The notes beneath the pieces were generated by a model. It did no database searches. It saw only the letters and a list, made by a program, of their open reading frames with translations, and was not told where the DNA came from. Below are positions 17,030-25,551 of a DNA stretch of 64,000 nt, piece by piece. This DNA is from Rhodoferax fermentans (lineage in GTDB: Bacteria; Pseudomonadota; Gammaproteobacteria; Burkholderiales; Burkholderiaceae_C). Position 1 is the stretch's first letter; each line of letters starts with the position of its first letter. Position numbers and translations under genes: made by a program. The stretch lies in the NCBI RefSeq assembly GCF_002017865.1, contig NZ_MTJN01000002.1, positions 2,976,001 to 3,040,000 on the forward strand, read 5' to 3'.

Positions 17030-18289
17030 ATGTCGTTTAAACAAGCAAAAAATTGTCTCTGGGCAACTGTATTGGCGATTTTCTTGGGTGTTTCCGCTGA
17101 TTTTTCGATCAGTGCAACTCAGGAGGCCAATCCCAAGTCCAAGCTTAAGTTGAAGGAAAAGGCACGTACAACAAGCCGTGTTGACGGTGAGGCTGAGGCA
17201 CGGCTAATTGAAGTCTATCGAATGATCGGCGCGGCAAACAGTCGGGATGCCTTACGCAAAGCGGAGAAGTTGGTTGAAGACTATCCAAATTTTCAGCTGG
17301 CACAACTTGTGTACGGCGACTTACTTGCAGCCCGTTCGAGGCCGCTTCAGACTATCGGAGACGTCCCTTCTGATATGGCGAAGATTGGAGCGCAGAATTT
17401 GATGAATCTGCGTGCGGAATCACAACTACGTCTTGCTGCGATCAAACAAATTCCGCCACCAGATGCTATACCGTCCCAATTCGTTTCACTTTCCAGCCGC
17501 AACAAACACGCCATCGCAGTGGACACAGAAAAGGCCCGTCTTTATCTTTTTGAAAATACAACGACAGGGACGCGTCTTCTTGCCAACTACTATATTTCAG
17601 TCGGAAAAGCCGGGGTTGGAAAAACAGTGGAGGGCGACCGGCGAACACCGCTGGGTGTCTACTTCATCACCAGTAACCTTGACCCCAAGACCCTGAAGGA
17701 CTTGTATGGATCAGGCGCATTGCCCGTCAATTACCCCAACGTTCTAGATCAGCGGCGTGGGAAAACTGGCGGTGGCATATGGTTGCACGGCACACCTTCG
17801 AGTCAATTTACCAGGGCCCCGCAGGCTACAGACGGTTGTGTGGCTGTTGCCAATCCTGATCTGGAAAGAATCCTCAGGACAGTAGAGGTTCGGACAACAC
17901 CAGTGCTTATTGAGAAAAATCTGAACTGGGTTCGCCCTGACAAATTGGCGAGTCAAAGGCAGCAATTTTCAGAGACTCTGCAGACTTGGGCCAATGCCAA
18001 AAGAAACGGTCGTGAAAGCGAACTTTTGCAGTTCTATGCCAATGACTTCAGCGCAGAAGGCAAGGATTTAACGTCATTCAGCATGAGTCTGCGTGCAGAA
18101 CTAAAAAAGTTGGGCAACAAGCCAGCGAGCCTCAAAGACATCTCCCTGATTCTATGGTCGGACGAAGCAGAAACCATGGTTGCGACCTTTGGTGAAGTCC
18201 TGGACGGCGAAAAGGTAGGGCGCACCGTCCGTCAATATTGGCAGCACCGCCCTGGCGGCTGGAAGATCATCTTTGAAGGATTGGTTTGA
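17030..18289 (+). CDS. L,D-transpeptidase (YkuD) with C-terminal SnoaL-like domain
   Basis: A 419-residue exported enzyme with signal peptide up to about residue 28. The YkuD domain (about 155-300) shows IWLHGTPSSQFTRAPQATDG then CVAVANPDL, giving the catalytic His and Cys. The last ~110 residues look like a nuclear-transport-factor-2-like fold (WRQYWQHRPGGWKIIFEG type). Such enzymes form 3-3 peptidoglycan cross-links or attach proteins to peptidoglycan; which one cannot be told. It follows the DsbA-like gene by 54 bp. Confidence 0.85.
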   Translation: MSFKQAKNCLWATVLAIFLGVSADFSISATQEANPKSKLKLKEKARTTSRVDGEAEARLIEVYRMIGAANSRDALRKAEKLVEDYPNFQLAQLVYGDLLAARSRPLQTIGDVPSDMAKIGAQNLMNLRAESQLRLAAIKQIPPPDAIPSQFVSLSSRNKHAIAVDTEKARLYLFENTTTGTRLLANYYISVGKAGVGKTVEGDRRTPLGVYFITSNLDPKTLKDLYGSGALPVNYPNVLDQRRGKTGGGIWLHGTPSSQFTRAPQATDGCVAVANPDLERILRTVEVRTTPVLIEKNLNWVRPDKLASQRQQFSETLQTWANAKRNGRESELLQFYANDFSAEGKDLTSFSMSLRAELKKLGNKPASLKDISLILWSDEAETMVATFGEVLDGEKVGRTVRQYWQHRPGGWKIIFEGLV

Positions 18290-18339
18290 TGACAACGTAG
18301 TCTTGGAACACCAGGCAAATTTAACTCCACTTAGAAAGT

Positions 18340-18795
18340 ATGTATATGAAAAATCACCAAATCCCCCTTGCACTTTTAGCCGCGTGTTTAACCATGGCAA
18401 CATCAGTCAGTCACGCTGAAGTTGTCGTCACCGGAGCGTGGGTTCGGGCTACAGTACCCAATCAACAGGCGACAGGAGCCTTCATGCAACTGTTATCAAA
18501 GACGGACACGACGCTGGTCTCTGCGCGTTCCGACATTGCTGGTGTTGTGGAAGTCCATGAGATGAAAATGGAAAACGATGTCATGCGGATGCGCGCAGTT
18601 GACGGGCTAAAGCTGCCTGCAAATCAGCCAGTGGAACTCAAGTCGGGCGGATACCACTTAATGATGATGGACCTCAAGAAACAGCTGAAGGCCGGCAGAG
18701 AAGCGCAAATAACATTGACTTTCAAAAATGCCAATGGCGAAAGTGAAACTACCTATGTTCATGCACCTGTGGCATTAACAAAGCCAAAACGATGA
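18340..18795 (+). CDS. PCu(A)C periplasmic copper chaperone
   Basis: A 151-residue secreted protein (signal peptide to ...SVSHA) with the PCuAC copper site: VHEMKMENDVMRMRAVDG and, 20 residues on, GGYHLMMMDL. This fits H-x-M...M...H-x-M ligands for Cu(I). These chaperones deliver copper to cytochrome oxidase or detoxify it. Two ATGs (18340, 18346) are possible. It is convergent with the next regulator gene, whose stop adjoins this one. Confidence 0.88.
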   Translation: MYMKNHQIPLALLAACLTMATSVSHAEVVVTGAWVRATVPNQQATGAFMQLLSKTDTTLVSARSDIAGVVEVHEMKMENDVMRMRAVDGLKLPANQPVELKSGGYHLMMMDLKKQLKAGREAQITLTFKNANGESETTYVHAPVALTKPKR

Positions 18796-19275
18796 TCAAT
18801 CCAGGGGTTTGCGAGTCCTCACACCTGGATGTGCACCCTGCACATGACCCGACATATCAACCGAAGAAGTCGTTTGTTTTTGCGCCATGACGTTGAGTTC
18901 ATTGAGAATTCCACAGTGCTCAGCATCCTGCGCGCTACGGCACGTCTCACGAAGCCCCTTGAGCTGCGTTTCCAATTGCCGCAGTTCTTTGACCCGAAGC
19001 GCAACGTGTCCTATGTGTTCGTCCAAAAGCGCGTTGACTTCGCCGCAATTTCCAGTGGGTGCGTCCCTGAAACGGAGCAAGACACGGATTTCATCCAAGG
19101 TCATGTCCAGGCTGCGGCAGTGGCGGATGAACGACAGGCGCTGTCCATGTGATTCGTCATAGACGCGGTAGTTTCCTTCAGATCGCTTGGTGTGCGGCAA
19201 CAAACCCTCGCGCTCGTAGTGCCGAATAGTCTCCACTTGTACACCCGTCAGATTGGCTAGTTCACCGATTTTCAT
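18796..19275 (-). CDS. cadR: MerR-family Cd/Pb-type regulator (third copy)
   Basis: A 159-residue sensor from the Met at 19275, which starts the conserved MKIGELANLTG. HTH VETIRHYEREGLLPHTKR; metal ligands Cys77, Cys112 and Cys121. It lacks the Cys14 and Cys134 equivalents of the PbrR in this window, so it is closer to CadR. It is divergent from the third ATPase and would act on the 19-bp-spacer promoter at 19294-19324. Confidence 0.88.
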   Translation of the reverse strand: MKIGELANLTGVQVETIRHYEREGLLPHTKRSEGNYRVYDESHGQRLSFIRHCRSLDMTLDEIRVLLRFRDAPTGNCGEVNALLDEHIGHVALRVKELRQLETQLKGLRETCRSAQDAEHCGILNELNVMAQKQTTSSVDMSGHVQGAHPGVRTRKPLD

Positions 19276-19293
19276 GTCCGCAATCATAACTGC

Positions 19294-19324
19294 TTGACTC
19301 TTTAGTGGCTACAGGGTTTCTAAT
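19294..19324 (+). promoter_or_regulatory. MerR-type promoter of the third ATPase
   Basis: TTGACT (19294-19299), 19-bp spacer CTTTAGTGGCTACAGGGTT, then TCTAAT (19319-19324). It has the same architecture as the two other ATPase promoters, but the operator dyad has diverged. Confidence 0.85.
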
Positions 19325-19347
19325 TGCCGCTCAACTAGGAATTGACA

Positions 19348-21603
19348 ATGATCACGACACCTCCAAAACCATCATCAACGCCGACATGCGGATGTAGCAG
19401 TGCATGTGCAACCTCAATTTCTGATTCGTCTCAGGCATTGCCGCAAAGTAAAAAAGCAGGCGTTCCTGTTTTTCGAATCCCAACCATGGATTGCTCCTCT
19501 GAGGAGGGGGAAATTCGCCATGCAGTGGCCAATATTCCCGGTGTGCGCAGCCTTCAATTCCAACTTGCAGTTCGGACGCTTTCGATTGATGCCGAGGCTG
19601 AATCATTGCCACTCGTTTTGGCTGCGATTCGCAAAGCTGGATTCAAGCCTACGCCACTAAGCAGCAATGCGTCTGAGAAGGATTCAGATGGCCACGACCA
19701 CGGACACGAGGGACATGATCATGACCATAACAATGCCAGCTTTCCAAGCGGAATTCAAAAATATGTGCTGGCCCTAGCGCTGGCAGTAGGTGCAGAGTCC
19801 ATTGCATTCTTTGCTCCAGATACACGCATTTTCCAAGGACTGGGAATGGTGCTTTCTGTGGGTGCAATTGCACTTGCTGGTTTCTCCACTTACGTCAAGG
19901 GCTTGGCCGCCCTGCGCAATTTTCGACTCAATATCAACGCGTTGATGACCGTCGCGGTCACCGGTGCATTTGTGATCGGTCAGTGGCCAGAGGCTGCCAT
20001 GGTTATGGCACTCTATGCCATCGCTGAGTTGATTGAAGCGCGTGCAGTGGACAGGGCCAGAGGTGCCATCAAGAGCCTGCTGGATCTGACCCCTGAGACT
20101 GCGGAGATTCGTCAGTCCGATGGATCGTGGCAAATGTTTCCGGTGGGTAGTGTTGTGCTGGATGCCGTTGTGCGCATCAAACCTGGCGCACGCATTCCTG
20201 TTGACGGGGTTATTGCCATTGGCAGCACATCCGTAGATCAAGCGTCTGTGACGGGTGAGAGCATTCCAGTGGACAAGGCTCCAGGTGATGCTGTATTCGC
20301 CGGGACGATCAATGCCACAGCCACTATTGAAGTGCGCGTAACCGCCTTACCCAGTAACTCAGTGCTTTCCCGCATCATCCACGCAGTAGAACAGGCGCAA
20401 GGTTCACGAGCACCCACACAGCAGTTTGTTGACAAATTTGCCGCCATCTACACACCCGCTGTGTTCGTCCTGGCTCTGGGGGTCGCTTTACTTACACCCT
20501 GGCTCATGGATTGGACCTGGACTCAAGCAGTCTACAAAGCGTTGGTTCTGCTGGTGATTGCATGCCCGTGTGCTTTGGTGATTTCTACGCCAGTCACGGT
20601 GGTCAGTGGTCTGGCTGCCGCTGCCAGACGCGGCATTTTGATTAAAGGTGGTGTTCACCTCGAAGGCGCCCGAAAAATCAAGGCACTTGCGCTGGACAAG
20701 ACGGGAACAATCACCGAGGGCAAGCCTGTTTTGGTGGATTCCGAGTTTGTTAAATCAGAAGTACCTGAGTGGCAGGTTTTACGTTGGGCAGGCGATCTTT
20801 CAGCGCATTCTGATCACCCGGTATCTAAAGCCATCGCGAAAAGTCTCAACCATGGAAATAGTGTTCTCCAAGACTTCAAGGTGGTTGCAGGAAGGGGGGT
20901 AGAAGCCCTTGTTGATGGGCAATTATTGATACTCGGCAATCACCGCTTGATGGAAGATCGAAAACTATGTAGCAGCAGCATCGAAGCACGATTGGCGGAA
21001 CATGAAGCGCTGGGGCGCACGGTCACCATGCTGGCATCGCAAACCCAGGTGCTGGCCATTTTTGCAGTAGCCGACACCATTAAAGAAACGTCACGAGAAG
21101 CTTTGGCCCAATTGCACGCACTGGGTGTCACTTCCGTCATGTTAACGGGTGACAACGAGGCAACCGCAAAGACCATTGCCAAGCAGGCTGGCATTGATGA
21201 TGCGCGTGGAAACTTGCTGCCAGAAGACAAACTGACTGCTATCGAAGAGCTTCAAAAACGATACGGTTTGACTGCAATGACCGGCGACGGTATCAACGAT
21301 GCGCCTGCATTGGCGCGTTCAGACATTGGTTTTGCCATGGGTGTTGCGGGCACGGATACGGCCATGGAGGCCGCCGATGTTGTCATCATGAATGATGACT
21401 TGCGGCGTATCCCAGAAACCATTGTGTTATCGCGCAAAACGCAAGCCATTCTTTGGCAAAACATTACTCTGGCTCTTGGTATCAAGGCAGTTTTTCTGAT
21501 GCTGGCATTGTTCAATGGCGCATCGATGTGGATGGCGGTGTTTGCGGATATGGGGGCAAGTTTATTGGTCGTTGGTAACGGCCTGCGTTTACTGAAGAAG
21601 TAA
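19348..21603 (+). CDS. cadA: Zn/Cd/Pb P1B-type ATPase (third copy)
   Basis: A 751-residue export ATPase. I chose the ATG at 19348, 7 bp after AGGA, over an upstream TTG at 19342. It has an N-terminal CGCSSAC patch, one metal domain with MDCSSEE (47-53; the usual Pro-Thr is replaced by Ser-Ser), a His-rich linker (HDHGHEGHDHDH, about 116-127), CPC (406-408), DKTGT (450-454), SDHPVSK and GDGINDAP. Codon use is more AT-rich than in the pbrA copy, so the two have separate origins. Confidence 0.92.
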   Translation: MITTPPKPSSTPTCGCSSACATSISDSSQALPQSKKAGVPVFRIPTMDCSSEEGEIRHAVANIPGVRSLQFQLAVRTLSIDAEAESLPLVLAAIRKAGFKPTPLSSNASEKDSDGHDHGHEGHDHDHNNASFPSGIQKYVLALALAVGAESIAFFAPDTRIFQGLGMVLSVGAIALAGFSTYVKGLAALRNFRLNINALMTVAVTGAFVIGQWPEAAMVMALYAIAELIEARAVDRARGAIKSLLDLTPETAEIRQSDGSWQMFPVGSVVLDAVVRIKPGARIPVDGVIAIGSTSVDQASVTGESIPVDKAPGDAVFAGTINATATIEVRVTALPSNSVLSRIIHAVEQAQGSRAPTQQFVDKFAAIYTPAVFVLALGVALLTPWLMDWTWTQAVYKALVLLVIACPCALVISTPVTVVSGLAAAARRGILIKGGVHLEGARKIKALALDKTGTITEGKPVLVDSEFVKSEVPEWQVLRWAGDLSAHSDHPVSKAIAKSLNHGNSVLQDFKVVAGRGVEALVDGQLLILGNHRLMEDRKLCSSSIEARLAEHEALGRTVTMLASQTQVLAIFAVADTIKETSREALAQLHALGVTSVMLTGDNEATAKTIAKQAGIDDARGNLLPEDKLTAIEELQKRYGLTAMTGDGINDAPALARSDIGFAMGVAGTDTAMEAADVVIMNDDLRRIPETIVLSRKTQAILWQNITLALGIKAVFLMLALFNGASMWMAVFADMGASLLVVGNGLRLLKK

Positions 21604-21643
21604 CTCAAGGCGGCAAAAAGTTTTTAAATGAAAGAGTGAAATC

Positions 21644-21955
21644 ATGAGCATTTTTGACAATCTATTTGGACGTCACGGCGGTGGACATGGTGGTGGACAT
21701 GGTGGTCACCATGATGATCACCATGGGGGCCACTATCGAGGCCCGACCGGTGGAGGTTACGGACCATCAAGTCCGTCCGGACCGGCAAATCCAGTTGGCG
21801 CGAGTTGCCCTGGCTGCAATGCATTGAACCCGATAGCGGCAAGATTCTGCGTTCAATGCGGCGGATCAATGCAACCAGCGCGATGCACTCAATGTGGGAC
21901 GACGCTTGCTGCCGCTGCCAAGTTCTGTGGTCAATGCGGTAAACAATCCGTTTGA
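21644..21955 (+). CDS. Small His/Gly-rich double zinc-ribbon protein
   Basis: 103 residues. Residues ~5-45 are Gly- and His-rich (GGGHGGGHGGHHDDHHGGHY). The C-terminal half has two zinc ribbons: CPGCNALNPIAARFCVQCGG and CTQCGTTLAAAAKFCGQCGK. No signal peptide is seen, so it is probably cytosolic. A metal buffer or assembly factor role is inferred from composition and its place 40 bp after the ATPase. No named family is recognised. Confidence 0.75.
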   Translation: MSIFDNLFGRHGGGHGGGHGGHHDDHHGGHYRGPTGGGYGPSSPSGPANPVGASCPGCNALNPIAARFCVQCGGSMQPARCTQCGTTLAAAAKFCGQCGKQSV

Positions 21956-22001
21956 AACGCGAATTAAAACTGACCTGGAAGACTTTTAACAAGGAACTTA
22001 A

Positions 22002-22880
22002 ATGCTGTCGATTTTCAAAATTTACACAAAGCTGGTCATTGTGGTATCGATCATGTTTGCGGGCCTGGCTATGGCGCAAACAGGTCCCAGTATGAGTGAA
22101 ATTTATGCGAAGGCACAGGCAGGGAAACTGGATGAAGCGCAAGTAATGGTGCAGCAGGTGTTGATCTCTCATCCCAGCAGCGCCAAAGCCTTCTTTGTCC
22201 AAGCAGAACTGTACTCTCGTCAAGGCCAGCTTGACCGCGCTCGGGAATCATTGGCAACCGCTGAAAAATATGCGCCTGGACTCCCATTTATAAAACCTGA
22301 AGCATTGCGGACACTGCGCGCGCAGCTTGCTGCCAAACCACCATTGAAATCTACATCCAGCTTGCCCACAAACTTCAAGGCACAACAAACACAGACACCT
22401 GCAGCTTGGCTCATGCCTCTGCTTCTCACCGGTGGTGTGATTGCTGCTGCTTTTTTCTTTTTCCGCAGGCGCAAGGTCAACACTTGCACTCAACAATCTG
22501 CACTCATCCAACAAAGTGGATTAAGCGGACCACAGATGTTCGGTTCAGGCGGTGGTGTCATGCAACCCGCATATCCGCAGCCCGGATACCAACCCGGCTA
22601 CCCACAACCGCATTCTGAACCCGGTTTGGGAAGTCGAATTGCAGGCGGAGTTGCTACAGGGCTGGCAGTGGGTGCTGGGGTTATGGCAGCTCAAGCAATC
22701 GGTCGTAACCTCATGGGTGATCAAAGTCGTTCGTCCGTTCAATCTGACTCGTTAAGCGATAACAAGTTTGAACCAATACCCACAAACTCAGATATGGGTG
22801 GGACGAACTTCGGAATGAACGACACCACTTGGGATGATGGCGGTGCAGGAATCGGAAGTGGTGGCGAGTGGGAAAACTGA
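22002..22880 (+). CDS. TPR-containing single-pass membrane protein
   Basis: 292 residues: signal peptide (to ...AGLAMAQ), one or two TPR-like helical hairpins in 30-100 (KAQAGKLDEAQVMVQQVL; KAFFVQAELYSRQGQLDRAR), a transmembrane helix at about 140-160 followed by FRRRK, a Pro/Gln/Tyr-rich linker, a Gly/Ala helix (GGVATGLAVGAGVMAAQAIG) and an acidic Gly-rich tail. It resembles tail-anchored helper proteins found beside zinc-ribbon genes. Function unknown. Confidence 0.7.
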   Translation: MLSIFKIYTKLVIVVSIMFAGLAMAQTGPSMSEIYAKAQAGKLDEAQVMVQQVLISHPSSAKAFFVQAELYSRQGQLDRARESLATAEKYAPGLPFIKPEALRTLRAQLAAKPPLKSTSSLPTNFKAQQTQTPAAWLMPLLLTGGVIAAAFFFFRRRKVNTCTQQSALIQQSGLSGPQMFGSGGGVMQPAYPQPGYQPGYPQPHSEPGLGSRIAGGVATGLAVGAGVMAAQAIGRNLMGDQSRSSVQSDSLSDNKFEPIPTNSDMGGTNFGMNDTTWDDGGAGIGSGGEWEN

Positions 22881-23092
22881 TATTGACAAGAAAGTCGTAA
22901 AAAGTTGGATTTACCCGTACTCCGATTTCCCTCCAAGATTTAACACAATTGCATCAATGTCAATTCGATATCGGCAGTCTTGTCTTATCAACATAAAAAT
23001 CGATGCAAATGCATCTTTATCAAAGAACTTTGAATAATGAAAAAATCGCTGATCGGTCAAATTTGCCAAAACAAAAACAATCCCCATCGTTA

Positions 23093-23335
23093 GGACTGGA
23101 CTACAAGGATAAAGAAGCCGACGGCCTGAAGTTGCTAGCAAGTTACGGATATTCCTATGACATGACAATCTCCGACAAAGACGGACGCACCGGTATTGAC
23201 TTTGGGGTGTATGGTGTACCCGAGAGCCTTTTAATCCACAAAGGAGGGATTATTCGATACAAGAAAATTGGACCAATCACTAATGAAGCACTGCGCGACG
23301 AAATAATCCCTTTAATAGGAGAATTGCAAAAATGA
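23093..23335 (+). pseudogene. 3' fragment of a CcmG/DsbE-type thiol-disulfide gene
   Basis: The frame GLDYKDKEADGLKLLASYGY, then SYDMTISDKDGR and GIDFGVYGVPESLLIHKGG, is the C-terminal half of CcmG/DsbE (cytochrome c maturation). The N-terminal half with the WCxxC active site is missing, and the DNA before 23093 does not resemble it. The stop overlaps the next gene's ATG. From 22881 to 23092 I see only AT-rich sequence. Confidence 0.8.
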
Positions 23336-23628
23336 AATGTCCTCAATGTACGGAAACCACGCTAGTCATGACTGAGCGCCAGGGTATCGAGATTGACTAC
23401 TGTCCATCATGCCGAGGGGTGTGGCTGGACCGTGGTGAACTTGACAAGCTGATTGAGCGCAGCGCTCAGGCCATGCCAACTCAGCCCCCCCTATCAGCTC
23501 AACCAGTTCAGTCGCACTACGAGCCAACGACTCGCCGACCGGACTTTGTGGACTCGGACTATAAACACAATTCTGGCCACGGCGGTTATCGCAAACGCAA
23601 GTCGTGGTTAAGTGAGTTGTTTGACTAA
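23332..23628 (+). CDS. zf-TFIIB-domain small protein
   Basis: 98 residues with one N-terminal zinc ribbon, CPQCTETTLVMTERQGIEID then YCPSCRGVWLDRGELDKLI, the zf-TFIIB pattern, a Pro/Gln linker and a basic end with KRKSWLSELFD. Family members are small cytosolic proteins of unknown role. It overlaps the CcmG fragment stop by 4 bp and precedes the M23 gene by 6 bp. Confidence 0.85.
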   Translation: MKCPQCTETTLVMTERQGIEIDYCPSCRGVWLDRGELDKLIERSAQAMPTQPPLSAQPVQSHYEPTTRRPDFVDSDYKHNSGHGGYRKRKSWLSELFD

Positions 23629-23634
23629 ATTGTC

Positions 23635-24966
23635 ATGAGACGATTTTTCAGTCCACTTTCCTCTGCATTGAATGACAACCCGCATCATCGTCGCCTGACG
23701 ATAGGGCTGGTAGTATTGTTATTGGCATCAGGAGTCACGGCTTACAGCATTGCACCGCTGTCACCTGCTGACTCAACATTGCCCGTTCGACAGCTAATCG
23801 AAGCTGTAACCCCCACCGCAACAACTGCACCAATTGACCAAGAAGCAGTTGTACCGATGGTGCTTTACCGCAGCGAATTCACTCGTACTTCAGATTCAGC
23901 TAACACCCTGTTGCAGCGATTGGGGGTCAGCGATAACGCGGCAACAAAATTTCTGGTCAACGATAAGGCATCGCGTACGCTGCTGGCAGGCACCCCAGGG
24001 AAATTTGTCTCGATTGAGGCAGACGGTCAGCAGCGACTGCTGCGATTGAAAGCCCTCTGGCCAAATGCGGATGGAGTTCAATTTTCTCGTCTGGTGGTCG
24101 AGCGGGGTGCCAATGGATACACCTCCCGGGTGGAAATGGAGCAACTACAAAGCTCGGTGCGACTCGCCAGCGCTACTGTACGCAATTCGTTGAACGCTGC
24201 AGCGGCGCAAGCCAAGCTGCCCGGTACCATTGCTACGCAACTAGTCAGTGTTTATTCAAGAGTGGCCGACTTTCGAGATGTATTGAGGGCCGGTGATAGC
24301 TTTCGCGTCGTCTATGAGATCCTAGAGGCTGATGGCGAAGTGTTGCGCGTTGGCAAGTTGTTGGGAGCTGAATTTGTCAAAAAGGATAGGCGATACCAAG
24401 TTATGTGGTTCGAGCAGGCCGGTCAAAAAGGCGGTTTTTATACACTGGACGGGCAAAGCATTGATCGCAAGGCAATGAAGCTACCACTGGATGCATCTGT
24501 AAGTAGTGATTACGGGATGCGAATCCACCCTGTCTTTGGTAAACCCAAGACTCATGAGGGGATTGACTTTGCTGTAGCTTCGGGCACGCCGATACGCAGT
24601 GCAGCCGATGGCATTGTGTCATTTGCTGGCTGGCAAAAGGGCTACGGAAAATTTGTACTTGTGAAACACCGCGACCAAAAGGCCACGGCTTACGCTCACT
24701 TGAGCCGCATTCAAGTCCGAAAGGGCCAGCGCGTGGTCTTGGGTGAGTTGCTGGGGTCAGTGGGGCAAACCGGCACAGCCACTGGACCGAACCTGCACTT
24801 TGAATATTTAGTGAAAGACCGCCCGCAAGACCCAGACAACATTGCGCGCCAACCGGCTGATATATCGATATCTTCAACGAATAGCAGCGAATTCAAACGC
24901 ATGGCGTTGGCCATGCGTCGGCACCTTGAGGTGGCCCCGCTTGTGGCAATGACTACTGTTGAATAA
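23635..24966 (+). CDS. M23-family murein endopeptidase (MepM-like)
   Basis: 443 residues with one N-terminal transmembrane anchor (17-37), a central domain of the OapA/MepM type, and a C-terminal LytM zinc domain: HPVFGKPKTHEGIDFAVASG, KHRDQKATAYAHLS, and NLHFEYLVKDRP. All zinc ligand motifs are present, so it is probably active on peptidoglycan cross-links. It ends the run of envelope and zinc-ribbon genes. The 192-bp gap after it (24967-25158) holds no supported gene. Confidence 0.87.
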   Translation: MRRFFSPLSSALNDNPHHRRLTIGLVVLLLASGVTAYSIAPLSPADSTLPVRQLIEAVTPTATTAPIDQEAVVPMVLYRSEFTRTSDSANTLLQRLGVSDNAATKFLVNDKASRTLLAGTPGKFVSIEADGQQRLLRLKALWPNADGVQFSRLVVERGANGYTSRVEMEQLQSSVRLASATVRNSLNAAAAQAKLPGTIATQLVSVYSRVADFRDVLRAGDSFRVVYEILEADGEVLRVGKLLGAEFVKKDRRYQVMWFEQAGQKGGFYTLDGQSIDRKAMKLPLDASVSSDYGMRIHPVFGKPKTHEGIDFAVASGTPIRSAADGIVSFAGWQKGYGKFVLVKHRDQKATAYAHLSRIQVRKGQRVVLGELLGSVGQTGTATGPNLHFEYLVKDRPQDPDNIARQPADISISSTNSSEFKRMALAMRRHLEVAPLVAMTTVE

Positions 24967-25158
24967 GGGGATGACTAAGTGGGTTATGACTCAGCGCTAC
25001 CAGCAAATCGACTTATGCAACGTGAATAGCAAACCATTTGAGTACGACGACATCGGTGGGCTCGATACGTTTGCTGTGCTACGCCAGCGCATGAACGGGC
25101 ACAAACACTCATCGGCACATGCAGCAACTACTCATCTCGGTTGAAATGGAGCTCGCTG

Positions 25159-25491
25159 TTAGGAGTTGGCGGGTTGCAAAACAATAACGGCCATTCCCAC
25201 CAACGCAATGCCAGCTCCAGCAATGTCCCATCGAGTCAGCCTCACACCGTCTACCAGGTAGAGCCACACCAGGGCCACCGCAATGTAAACCCCCCCGTAA
25301 GCGGCATACGTTCTTCCAGCCGCACTGGGATGGAGCGTCAACAGCCAGGCGAATAGTCCCAGCGATAACGCTGCAGGAGCCAGCAGCCACGCGGTTTTGT
25401 CCTGTTTGAGAACCAGCCATGGCAGGTAGCACCCCACGATTTCAGCAAGAGCGGCGGCCACGAAGAGCAAAACGATTTTTGCGAGATCCAC
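25159..25491 (-). CDS. UPF0060 (YnfA-type) membrane protein
   Basis: 110 residues with four transmembrane helices, starting at GTG 25491 ([20 protein letters not shown]). The conserved [29 protein letters not shown] and [13 protein letters not shown] identify the UPF0060 family. These are small SMR-like proteins often found next to metal or arsenic genes. Transport function is unproven. Confidence 0.87.
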   Translation of the reverse strand: MDLAKIVLLFVAAALAEIVGCYLPWLVLKQDKTAWLLAPAALSLGLFAWLLTLHPSAAGRTYAAYGGVYIAVALVWLYLVDGVRLTRWDIAGAGIALVGMAVIVLQPANS

Positions 25492-25551
25492 GATGTTTCT
25501 ACCGGAAGTGAGGGGGGATCATATTGGCATACTGCTGGAACACCCAAACGG

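Noticed and set aside
24959..25144. 61-residue frame after the M23 gene
   Set aside because: No ribosome site, no family resemblance, and it overlaps the M23 stop.
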